A model generated the notes under the pieces. It did not search any database. It was given only the letters and a program-made list of their open reading frames with translations, and was not told the DNA's origin. From the NCBI GenBank assembly GCA_017306865.1, contig JAFKHH010000018.1, positions 124,001 to 188,000 of the forward strand: DNA of 64,000 nucleotides. The letters are read 5' to 3'. Made by a program: the position numbers and the translations under genes. The DNA comes from Filimonas sp. Lineage in GTDB: Bacteria; Bacteroidota; Bacteroidia; Chitinophagales; Chitinophagaceae. This document shows positions 1 to 7,510 of this stretch, piece by piece. Within the stretch, counting starts at the first letter, position 1. Each line of letters begins with the position of its first letter.

Positions 1-1313
1 GCCTCTCTTCTATCTACTATGGAAATTGACTTTCTCTTACCAGCGGTATTCAATCCCGCTTCCATATCTTTTATAATTTCCTGAGGGTCTTCGCTACGCG
101 GATTGTCACTTGTCAGGATCACTTTATCACTCATATCCGCAGCGATCTTCGCCATTTCAGGACGTTTTGTTTTATCCCTGTCGCCTCCGCATCCTACAAC
201 CGTAATCACTTTTTCGTGCCCTTTGCGGAGTTTCTTTATTGTTGCCAGTACATTTTCCAATGCATCCGGCGTGTGTGCGTAGTCTACGATGCCGATTATA
301 CGGCTGTTGCTTACTACATAATCAAATCTTCCTTCTGCACTTGTCAGCATACTCAATACGCGCAGCACTTCATCACCTTTTTCCCCGAGACATATTGCCG
401 CACCGTAAATGGCTAAGATGTTGTACGCATTGAACTCACCAATCAACCTGAAGTGCACTTCTTTATCATTCACCATCATTACTAAACCTGTCAGGGCATT
501 CTCCAGTATCTTCCCTTTGAACTCTGCCATTGATTTCAGGCTGTAGTAATATTTTTTTGCCGGTGTGTTCTGCAACATAACCGTACCTCTTTTATCATCA
601 AGGTTGGATATGGCAAATGCACTTGAGCTTAAGTTGTCAAAGAAGCTTTTCTTTACCCTGATGTATTCATCAAAGGTTTTATGATAGTCCAGGTGATCGT
701 GCGTAATGTTGCTAAACAATGCACCTGTGAAATACAATCCCGTTATCCTGTGCTGGTGTATCGCATGGCTGCTGCACTCCATAAAGGCATACTTGCAACC
801 TGCTTCTACCATCTGGTGCAACAATGCATTCAGGCTAACTGCGTCCGGCGTTGTATGCGTTGCAGGAGATACTTCTGTACCGATCATGTTTTGCACCGTA
901 CTCAGCAAACCACATTTATATCCCAGTTCTGTAAAGAGCTTGTATAAAACTGTAGCGATCGTTGTTTTACCGTTTGTGCCGGTAACGCCTACAATTTTTA
1001 TTTTTTTAGATGGCTCACCATAATAATTGTGCGCCATATAGGCCACTGCTTCGTGTGTATTTGCCACCTGCACATAGATCACATTTTCACGCGTTACCTG
1101 GGGCACATCTTCACACACAATTACAGTTGCACCGAGATCAACAGCTTTGTCAATGAACGCATGGCCATCGGCCTGCACACCACGGATCGCCACAAACACA
1201 GAACCTTCTGTCACCTTCCTCGAATCGATCTGTATATCTTTCACCGGCACTTCAGTATTACCTTTTACTGAAAGCAGCCTTACCTTATATAATATGTCCT
1301 GTAATGTTTTCAC
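1..1313 (-). CDS. murE: UDP-MurNAc-tripeptide synthetase MurE (partial)
   Basis: MurE is the cytoplasmic ligase that adds the third amino acid to UDP-MurNAc-L-Ala-D-Glu in peptidoglycan synthesis. About 437 residues are visible and the C-terminus runs off the left edge of the window. The ATP-binding loop GTNGKTT lies at about residues 112-118. The motif DNPRSEDP near the edge is the DNPR signature of MurE enzymes that add meso-diaminopimelate, so a DAP-type wall is expected. No ATG fits. The start is taken as GTG at 1313, two bases after the ftsI stop, which gives a normal MurE N-terminus (KTLQDILYKV). It is the last visible gene of the mraZ-rsmH-ftsL-ftsI-murE run and is probably translated from that long transcript. 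Confidence 0.95.
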   Translation of the reverse strand, partial: MKTLQDILYKVRLLSVKGNTEVPVKDIQIDSRKVTEGSVFVAIRGVQADGHAFIDKAVDLGATVIVCEDVPQVTRENVIYVQVANTHEAVAYMAHNYYGEPSKKIKIVGVTGTNGKTTIATVLYKLFTELGYKCGLLSTVQNMIGTEVSPATHTTPDAVSLNALLHQMVEAGCKYAFMECSSHAIHQHRITGLYFTGALFSNITHDHLDYHKTFDEYIRVKKSFFDNLSSSAFAISNLDDKRGTVMLQNTPAKKYYYSLKSMAEFKGKILENALTGLVMMVNDKEVHFRLIGEFNAYNILAIYGAAICLGEKGDEVLRVLSMLTSAEGRFDYVVSNSRIIGIVDYAHTPDALENVLATIKKLRKGHEKVITVVGCGGDRDKTKRPEMAKIAADMSDKVILTSDNPRSEDPQEIIKDMEAGLNTAGKRKSISIVDRRE

Positions 1314-1315
1314 TG

Positions 1316-3460
1316 TTAGTTCAGTTGAATATTAATCAATTGTCCTTTAGCTATTGCCTGCCCCGGTATGATAGACTGCCCGCTCACTTTACCTTTTCCT
1401 TTCACATTTACTTTCAATCCCAGGTTTTCACACACATATACTGCATCTTTCAATCCCATACCTGACAACTGTGGCATTTGCCTGCCAGATACTGCATAGC
1501 TGGTTACGATCGGCGCATCTGTCTGCGACCTGTTGTACAACCTGACCATGTCGCCACCTGATCTTGCAGAATCTGCGAATGGCATTTTCAAAGAGGCAAA
1601 CACATTCTGCACTTCACTACGCATACCGATGAAACTATATGCACTGCTATCAATCCTCATCGGGTTGTTCTGTGTCGCATTGCTTTGCTTTACATACATC
1701 GTGTACAACCTGTCTGCTATCTCTTTAAACACCGGCCCTGCCACATCCGCCCCGTACACTTTTTTTGCCATCGGCTTGTTCTTGATGACTACTACACAAG
1801 TGTATTGCGGATTGTCTGCCGGGAAGAACCCTGCAAACGAAGACTGGTAGATCCTGTCCAAATACCCTCTCGAACCGTTTGCCACCAACGCAGTACCGGT
1901 TTTAGCCGCTACAGCATAAGGTGTATTTTTCATCAAAGATCTTGCTGTACCTTCTGTACACACACCGCGCAAACACTCTATCAATTGTTTCAGCGTAGCG
2001 TCTGAGCATATTTTCTCATGTAACACTACCGGCTGAAAATCTTTTACGTCTTTACCATCTTCCCTGATCGTAGTTACGAGATATGGCTTCAGCATTACTC
2101 CATTGTTGGCAACTGCATTGTACATCATTGCTGTGTGCAGTGGCGTAACCAACAGGTTGTAACCAAAAGCCATCCACGGCAAAGTAGTTGCGCTCCAGTA
2201 TTTACTGCCCGGCTTGTAAATAACCGGCCTTCTCTCACCTGCAAGGTCAACGCCTGTCAATGTATCGAGGCTTAACTTTTTCAGGTGCTGGATAAACAAC
2301 GATGGTGAAGAACTGTAATACGCTGAAACAATCTTTGCCATCCCTACATTCGAGCTCATTTCAAATGCCTTCTTCACGGTTGCTTCATGCAAGCCATGTT
2401 GCTCACTATCGTACACGGTCTCACCACCTACTTTCCACGTACCTCCTTCGAGGTTTACGATCTGGTTCAAAGAAACTTTTTTATCTTCCAAAGCTGCCAA
2501 CATAGTCGCCAGCTTAAAGGTTGATCCTGGTTCTGTAGGCGTCAGCGCATAGTTGAAATCTTCCCAATAACTTCCATCACTACGCCTTCCAAGGTTTGCT
2601 ATCGCTTTTATCTTGCCCGTCTTTACTTCCATTACAATGGCACATCCATGCTCTGCTTCATTGCCAACCATCATTTTCATGAGTGCATTTTCTGCAATGT
2701 CCTGCATGTGCACATCTATGGTGGTTACGATATCTTTTCCATTTTCTGACTCTACCTGGTAGTTATCCTCATCTACCGGCACACTTACTCCACCTCCGAT
2801 ATACCTAACCAAACGCTTACCTTTTATACCACGCAACACACTATCATATGTCATTTCCAATCCCACTTTAAAAGAATCCCTGTCGAGGCCTATCGTTCTG
2901 AACGCAAGCATTTGATATGGATTCAATCTTATACTGCGTGTATCTGCAATAAAACCGCTTTTGTTTTTCCCTTCGCGTACCAGCGGAAATTTTCTCAACG
3001 CCTGGTATTCACGGAAACTGATCTTCTTTTTTAAAGAGAAATAACGGTTCTTATCACGATAACCATCTTTCAGTATTTTTTTATACTCCGCTTCTGACCT
3101 GTCTTTAAAAAGAGCTGCGAGGCTATAGCTAAGGGAGTCTACATTTTCCCTGAAGCGTTTGCCACTTTTTTCTCTCAACCCGTCCGCACCAAAATCGATA
3201 TAGATGTCAAACTGTGGTATACTGGTACTTAGCATCTGCCCATCTTCACTATATATCGTACCACGCTCTGCATCTACCTCTACAATTTTTTCATGAAGAC
3301 TGTCGCTCATGCTGCGCCAGTACTTACCCTGCACCTGTTGTATATAGAACGCCTTGCCCAGAATTACAAGAAACACGATCACTACTGCTATGTAACCCAA
3401 ATACACGCGCCATAAAATGTCGCGCTTCACCTCCACCGTCTCCTGTTGCTTGTTCTTCAA
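1316..3460 (-). CDS. ftsI: Division transpeptidase FtsI/PBP3-like with PASTA domain
   Basis: This is a class B penicillin-binding protein of 714 residues that cross-links septal peptidoglycan in the periplasm. One N-terminal membrane segment (about 18-40) is followed by a PBP dimerisation domain and the transpeptidase domain. The serine box STFK (active serine at about 313), SSN (369-371) and KTGTA (520-524) are all present. A single PASTA domain forms the C-terminus (about 656-714), as in the Bacteroidota FtsI/PBP2x type. It lies between an FtsL-like gene and murE, the conserved dcw order, which favours the division enzyme over an elongation PBP2. Confidence 0.95.
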   Translation of the reverse strand: MKNKQQETVEVKRDILWRVYLGYIAVVIVFLVILGKAFYIQQVQGKYWRSMSDSLHEKIVEVDAERGTIYSEDGQMLSTSIPQFDIYIDFGADGLREKSGKRFRENVDSLSYSLAALFKDRSEAEYKKILKDGYRDKNRYFSLKKKISFREYQALRKFPLVREGKNKSGFIADTRSIRLNPYQMLAFRTIGLDRDSFKVGLEMTYDSVLRGIKGKRLVRYIGGGVSVPVDEDNYQVESENGKDIVTTIDVHMQDIAENALMKMMVGNEAEHGCAIVMEVKTGKIKAIANLGRRSDGSYWEDFNYALTPTEPGSTFKLATMLAALEDKKVSLNQIVNLEGGTWKVGGETVYDSEQHGLHEATVKKAFEMSSNVGMAKIVSAYYSSSPSLFIQHLKKLSLDTLTGVDLAGERRPVIYKPGSKYWSATTLPWMAFGYNLLVTPLHTAMMYNAVANNGVMLKPYLVTTIREDGKDVKDFQPVVLHEKICSDATLKQLIECLRGVCTEGTARSLMKNTPYAVAAKTGTALVANGSRGYLDRIYQSSFAGFFPADNPQYTCVVVIKNKPMAKKVYGADVAGPVFKEIADRLYTMYVKQSNATQNNPMRIDSSAYSFIGMRSEVQNVFASLKMPFADSARSGGDMVRLYNRSQTDAPIVTSYAVSGRQMPQLSGMGLKDAVYVCENLGLKVNVKGKGKVSGQSIIPGQAIAKGQLINIQLN

Positions 3461-3521
3461 GACAATTTGTTTTTTGACTTATAAATTTTTCACAGTTATT
3501 GAATCAGGATATATCGGTTTC

Positions 3522-3872
3522 TCATTTATCTGCCTGCTGTACCTTCGATGCTTCTGACACTATTCGCACCGGTGGCTCTGTCTGCAACTGCAAGCCCATT
3601 GGCTCAGCCGCTTTTATCATTTCCGTTTCACGACTCTTAAACATCACTTCACTTTTCAATGTCTTATACTCAAACTGCAACTCCTTCAAATCTTTTGAGA
3701 TCCTGTTGCTATCCCGGATCATTTTATCTGCCCAGTGACCGTTTGCTATATAAATGACCGCCAGTAACGCGAGAAACAGAAAGAATGTAATGTTGTTTAC
3801 AATCCATCTGTAACTGATCAGCCGCTTTAGCGACTTTTTACCGGTTGCCGTATTTCCCTTTTCCTCACTCAC
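3522..3872 (-). CDS. ftsL: FtsL-like cell division protein
   Basis: This 116-residue protein has a basic cytoplasmic N-terminus, one hydrophobic segment (about 27-44) and a heptad-rich stretch (about 50-80) likely to form a coiled coil outside the membrane. That is the FtsL layout. FtsL proteins bind FtsB/FtsQ and help activate the septal synthase. Sequence alone is too divergent for certainty; the assignment rests on topology, size and position between rsmH (6 bases upstream) and ftsI (61 bases downstream). Bacteroidota annotations usually call this family FtsL-like putative cell division protein. Confidence 0.8.
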   Translation of the reverse strand: MSEEKGNTATGKKSLKRLISYRWIVNNITFFLFLALLAVIYIANGHWADKMIRDSNRISKDLKELQFEYKTLKSEVMFKSRETEMIKAAEPMGLQLQTEPPVRIVSEASKVQQADK

Positions 3873-3878
3873 TATTTC

Positions 3879-4784
3879 TTATATTTTTTCCGCTACACGC
3901 AATTTTGCGCTACGCGATCTTGAATTTCTTTTTTGCTCTTCAGCACCAGGAAGTATTGGCTTTTTAGTAACGACGCGCAGGGTGCTTTTTCTTTCAATAG
4001 AAAGCAACGGATGATCTTCTACTTCTTCAAAAGTTCCTTGCTTGAAAAAATTCTTTACCAGCCTGTCTTCTAAGGAGTGAAATGTGATGATAGCTAATCT
4101 CCCGCCCGGCTGCAAGGCATTAGCTGCCTGCTCCAGCATATCCTTCAATGCGCCCATTTCATCATTCACTTCTATACGTAACGCCTGGAAAACCTGCGCA
4201 AAATATTTGTTCGGATTTCCTTTTACCACCGGCTGCAGCAGCGACTTAAAACTTTCGATACTGCTTAACGAGGCCTGCTTCCTGCTCTGGACAATATGCT
4301 TTGCCAGGGTTTTAGAATTGGTAACCTCGCCGTAGCGTTCAAACAATTTGTGCAACTGCGCTTCCGAATATTCTTTTAAAATATCTGCCGCTGTCAAATC
4401 CTGTCGCCGATCCATCCGCATGTCAAGCGGACCATCGAAGCGTATGGAGAACCCTCGGCCGCCTTCATCAAACTGATGACTACTTACGCCAAGATCAGCC
4501 AACACGCCGTTTACTTTCTCCGTTTTATATAAGCGCAGAAAACGTTCTATGTGCCTGAAGTTGTGCGGTACAAAAGTTATCCGGCTATCGTCGGGCACAT
4601 TCCTTTTCGCATCAGCATCCTGGTCAAACACGATCAATTTTCCATCTGCACCTAATTGCGATAGGATACCACGACTATGCCCACCACCGCCAAACGTACA
4701 ATCGACATACACTCCATCTGGTTGAATATTCAAACCATCGAGCGCTTCTTGAAAAAGGACAGGTATGTGATAGGCTTCAGACAT
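3879..4784 (-). CDS. rsmH: 16S rRNA m4C1402 methyltransferase RsmH (MraW)
   Basis: RsmH methylates N4 of C1402 in 16S rRNA in the ribosomal P site. The protein has 301 residues, close to the family's usual 300-315. The N-terminal SAM-binding signature is clear (VDCTFGGGGHSRGIL from about residue 27), as is the later FHSLEDR motif. It starts with ATG at 4784, 69 bases after mraZ, and is followed after 6 bases by the FtsL-like gene. This gives the standard mraZ-rsmH-ftsL order and implies one transcript. Confidence 0.97.
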   Translation of the reverse strand: MSEAYHIPVLFQEALDGLNIQPDGVYVDCTFGGGGHSRGILSQLGADGKLIVFDQDADAKRNVPDDSRITFVPHNFRHIERFLRLYKTEKVNGVLADLGVSSHQFDEGGRGFSIRFDGPLDMRMDRRQDLTAADILKEYSEAQLHKLFERYGEVTNSKTLAKHIVQSRKQASLSSIESFKSLLQPVVKGNPNKYFAQVFQALRIEVNDEMGALKDMLEQAANALQPGGRLAIITFHSLEDRLVKNFFKQGTFEEVEDHPLLSIERKSTLRVVTKKPILPGAEEQKRNSRSRSAKLRVAEKI

Positions 4785-4853
4785 TTATTTTCGGTTAACA
4801 CTTTTAAATAATCGCAATTAATAACAAGGCTTAAGGCGCGTATCAACTATCAA

Positions 4854-5315
4854 TTATTCGTTTTTCGTTCCTCCTACTGCCATCACCTCCTGCGCCAGCG
4901 AACTAAAGGCTTCAGGGGAGAATGCTTCAAAGAGCTGTTTGTACTTACCAGCATCCCAGATTTCAATTTTATTAGTGGCCGCAACCAGGATGATATCTTT
5001 TGTTAGCCCGGCAAATTCTTTAAGAGTGGGGGGAAGTAACATGCGGCCTGCAGAATCCAAATCCACTTCTGTAGCACCGCCGAGGAATTGCCGGCGAAAT
5101 TCCCTTACTTTAGGGTCGAAATCATTTAACTGACTAATCTTTTCGTAAATGGGCTTCCAACTCTGCATAGGGTACAACGTGAGGCATTTTTCAAATCCAC
5201 GGTTGATAATAAAACTACTCTCTCCCTCTAGCAACTGCTTTTTAAAGCCTGCCGGAAGGAGGAAACGCCCTTTTGCGTCAAGAGTTGCTTCATATTCACC
5301 GAGAAAACCTATCAT
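4854..5315 (-). CDS. mraZ: Transcriptional regulator MraZ
   Basis: MraZ is the DNA-binding regulator at the head of the division and cell-wall cluster. It forms rings and binds tandem repeats in its own promoter. The 153-residue protein has two SpoVT/AbrB-type half-domains, each with a DxxGR core: DAKGR at 13-17 and DSAGR at 87-91. It is the promoter-proximal gene of the minus-strand operon reaching at least to murE. The sequence just upstream carries phased repeats that look like its own operator and is listed separately. Confidence 0.96.
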   Translation of the reverse strand: MIGFLGEYEATLDAKGRFLLPAGFKKQLLEGESSFIINRGFEKCLTLYPMQSWKPIYEKISQLNDFDPKVREFRRQFLGGATEVDLDSAGRMLLPPTLKEFAGLTKDIILVAATNKIEIWDAGKYKQLFEAFSPEAFSSLAQEVMAVGGTKNE

Positions 5316-5328
5316 TTACAACTATTTA

Positions 5329-5385
5329 CACTTTGCCACCATTTATTACCACAAAATAACACTTTTTCCCACTTTTATGCCAAAA
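5329..5385 (-). promoter_or_regulatory. mraZ promoter with phased MraZ-type boxes
   Basis: Read on the minus strand, the stretch from 5374 to 5329 contains AAAGTGGGAA, AAAGTGTTAT and TTTGTGGTAA head to tail, then a diverged unit and a final AAAGTG. GTG cores therefore recur about every 10 bases, one helical turn. Known MraZ operators are GTGG-type repeats with similar phasing. A possible Bacteroidota promoter overlaps them: TTTTG (5385-5381), 21 bases, then TTATTTTG (5359-5352), a near match to TAnnTTTG. The array ends 13 bases before the mraZ start. Negative autoregulation is inferred. Confidence 0.6.
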
Positions 5386-5529
5386 TTTGGGCTTCCAATT
5401 TTTTCCACATATCGGAATTGGCTGTAACCCTTTACCACAAGGCGTTTGCACCATTTTCATGTTTATATGTGGTGAATGAAATGTGGATATCTGTGCAAAA
5501 CGTGTTAATTTATTCTACAACAATCGCTT

Positions 5530-5922
5530 ATGCCTGGCTATTCAACTACCCCATTAATCAAAAAATTGGGCATTTTGCCATCCTCAAAGGTATTATTGGT
5601 AAATGCACCGGATACCTACGCCGACTGGCTGGAAATTGATATTGCGGCCCAGTTAACACAAAAACCCACTTCAGCAGATTTCATCCATTTTTTTACCACT
5701 TCTTCCCACGAGCTTAAAAAAGTGTTTAAAAAACTGGTACAAACGGTGAATCCGGGGACCGTAATCTGGATTTCGTGGTACAAAAAAAGTTCCGGCAAAG
5801 CGACAGATGTTACGGAGGACAGGATAAGAGAGGTGGTATTGCCAACCGGCTGGGTAGATGTAAAAGTGTGTGCCGTAAGTGACGAATGGAGCGGATTGAA
5901 GATTGTGAGGAGGAAGAATTGA
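5530..5922 (+). CDS. DUF3052-family protein
   Basis: This is a 130-residue soluble protein with no signal peptide or membrane segment. The opening (GYSTTPLIKKLGI, then VLLVNAPDTY) and the later VIWISWYKKSS and LPTGWVDVKVCAV stretches match my recollection of the DUF3052 family, whose function is not established. It stands alone, divergent from mraZ across a 214-base gap and 176 bases ahead of queA. Nothing in the surroundings suggests a pathway. The ATG at 5530 is chosen because the conserved GYS...KKLGI start follows directly. Confidence 0.75.
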   Translation: MPGYSTTPLIKKLGILPSSKVLLVNAPDTYADWLEIDIAAQLTQKPTSADFIHFFTTSSHELKKVFKKLVQTVNPGTVIWISWYKKSSGKATDVTEDRIREVVLPTGWVDVKVCAVSDEWSGLKIVRRKN

Positions 5923-6075
5923 TGAATTGCTGAATGGTTATATGGTTGCATTGTTGTCGCTGCGCGACTGGTTCACCGCAGAGACGGGGAGTGCGGAGAG
6001 TTGCGCGGAGATGTATTTTTTATACTTTAAATATGCTATAAACTTATATACCTTATAAACTTTATAAACTCATTA
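5923..6075. repeat. Intergenic short-period repeats before queA
   Basis: No gene is visible here. The left part has the ATTGCTGAATGG / ATGGTTGCATTGTTG motif that recurs at many gene ends in this window. The middle resembles the CGCAGAG/GCGGAGA repeats common in Bacteroidota intergenic DNA. From about 6020 to 6072 the sequence is a 9-10 base periodic AT-rich run (TTATATACC, TTATAAACT, TTATAAACTC). The same class of run occurs near 9541, 9950 and 55860-55940. Confidence 0.5.
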
Positions 6076-6085
6076 AGCCTTGGTT

Positions 6086-6093
6086 TATTTTTG
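6086..6093 (+). promoter_or_regulatory. queA -7 promoter element TATTTTTG
   Basis: An exact TAnnTTTG element lies five bases before the queA ATG. No convincing -33 TTG is seen at the usual distance. If this element is used, transcription would begin at or within a few bases of the start codon, giving a leaderless or nearly leaderless mRNA. Confidence 0.5.
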
Positions 6094-6098
6094 CACCG

Positions 6099-7331
6099 AT
6101 GAAACATCCGAAAGACTTATCTATACTGGATTTTACGTATGATTTACCAGCGGAAAAGATTGCGCAATATCCTTTAGCGCAACGTGACGGGAGCAAATTG
6201 CTTTTGTATAAAAATGAAAATATCAGCGAAAGTACTTATGCCCACCTTGATGCCTACATTCCTGCTTCTTCTTTATTAATATTTAATAATACAAAGGTTG
6301 TAGAAGCCCGCTTGTTGTTCCAGAAGAACACGGGCAGCACGATAGAGTTGTTTTGCCTTGAACCGGCGGACAATTATCCAGACATTACTACGGCGATGTT
6401 ACAAAAGGGTAAGGTGAACTGGAAATGCCTGGTGGGTGGTGCAAAGAAATGGAAAAACCCTTCCACAGAGCCGTTGGTCAAAGAACTGCATACGTCTAAT
6501 GGTGTTATACAATTACAGGCGTTGATACTGGAAAAAAGAAATGATTATTTTCTTATTGAACTGAGCTGGAATGCAGACCTGGCTTTTGCTGAGGTACTGC
6601 ATGCTGCGGGCGTAATACCATTGCCGCCATACATGAACAGAACAGCAGAGCAGTCTGATAAGGAAAGATACCAGACTATTTATGCAAAGCATGATGGCTC
6701 TGTTGCAGCGCCAACAGCGGGCTTGCATTTTACAGAGGCGTTATTTGAAAAATTGACTGCGAAAAATATTGACCGCGATTTTGTAACGCTGCATGTGGGC
6801 GCGGGTACATTTAAGCCTGTGAAGAGTGCAACTATGGAAGAGCATGAAATGCATGCGGAATTTATAGATGTGCGTGTAGCTGCTATTCAAAACATCATTG
6901 CCCATATGGAGAAAGGTGTATTTGCTGTAGGCACTACTTCTTTACGTACGATAGAGAGTCTTTTCTGGCTGGGCGTGAAAACGATATTACAGCCAACCAT
7001 CACACATGACGACTTGCACATTACACAGTGGGAACCGTATGAACTAGATACAGCAAACATCTCTGCAGCGGATGCGCTATCTTCATTATTAGAATGGATG
7101 CAGCAGCATAATACGGACAGGCTACTTACAAAGACGCAGATCATTATTGCACCTGGCTATACGTTGCGTGTTGCTAAGGGATTGATCACTAACTTTCATC
7201 AGCCACAGTCAACTTTATTACTGCTGGTTGCAGCTATTACCGGTGATAATTGGAAGCGCATTTATGATTATGCTCTGACGCATGACTTCCGGTTCCTGAG
7301 TTATGGGGATGGTTGCTTTTTACAAGCATAG
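6099..7331 (+). CDS. queA: tRNA preQ1(34) S-adenosylmethionine ribosyltransferase-isomerase QueA
   Basis: QueA transfers and isomerises the ribosyl group of SAM onto preQ1 at tRNA position 34, giving epoxyqueuosine. The protein has 410 residues, somewhat longer than the roughly 350 of E. coli, as is usual in Bacteroidota. The family N-terminus (LDFTYDLPAEKIAQYP), the central PTAGLHFTEALFEKL block and the C-terminal NFHQPQSTLLLLVAA block are intact. It is a single-gene unit with a promoter element directly upstream and a strong hairpin terminator at 7449-7488 downstream. No other queuosine genes are in the window. Confidence 0.97.
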   Translation: MKHPKDLSILDFTYDLPAEKIAQYPLAQRDGSKLLLYKNENISESTYAHLDAYIPASSLLIFNNTKVVEARLLFQKNTGSTIELFCLEPADNYPDITTAMLQKGKVNWKCLVGGAKKWKNPSTEPLVKELHTSNGVIQLQALILEKRNDYFLIELSWNADLAFAEVLHAAGVIPLPPYMNRTAEQSDKERYQTIYAKHDGSVAAPTAGLHFTEALFEKLTAKNIDRDFVTLHVGAGTFKPVKSATMEEHEMHAEFIDVRVAAIQNIIAHMEKGVFAVGTTSLRTIESLFWLGVKTILQPTITHDDLHITQWEPYELDTANISAADALSSLLEWMQQHNTDRLLTKTQIIIAPGYTLRVAKGLITNFHQPQSTLLLLVAAITGDNWKRIYDYALTHDFRFLSYGDGCFLQA

Positions 7332-7333
7332 GG

Positions 7334-7373
7334 GGCACGCAAAGACGCAGAGGTACGCGAAGACGCAAAGAAT
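7334..7373. repeat. GCAAAGACGCA-type repeat
   Basis: Several copies of an approximately 8-base unit (CGCAAAGACG, CGCAGAGG, CGCGAAGACG) follow the queA stop. This degenerate repeat recurs elsewhere in the window at 45003-45068 in the other orientation. It has no coding potential. Confidence 0.5.
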
Positions 7374-7406
7374 TTAATTTCATGTTCGATAGCAAATCGG
7401 TTACAG

Positions 7407-7439
7407 AATCCTGACAGGTCTTCGAGACCTGTCAGGATT
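7407..7439. repeat. 33-bp palindromic repeat, copy 1
   Basis: A perfect 15-bp inverted repeat (AATCCTGACAGGTCT) around a TCG loop, with no T-run directly after it. A second copy lies at 27811-27843 with two arm changes (A to G and G to A), each matched by the complementary change in the other arm. It is therefore a dispersed, structure-conserving palindrome and not just a terminator. Confidence 0.8.
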
Positions 7440-7448
7440 AGCTAAACT

Positions 7449-7488
7449 AAAAAGGTGGTCCACTTTTAGAAAGTGGACCACCTTTTTT
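7449..7488. terminator. Bidirectional terminator between queA and the histidine kinase gene
   Basis: The arms AAAAAGGTGGTCCACTTT and its complement flank a 3-base loop, with T-runs on both strands. It sits between convergent genes and can end both. The core GGTCCACTTT is shared with the hairpin at 26762-26807 and, in variant form, with the arms at 30562-30627. Confidence 0.85.
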
Positions 7489-7510
7489 GATTGTATGTTG
7501 TACAAATATA

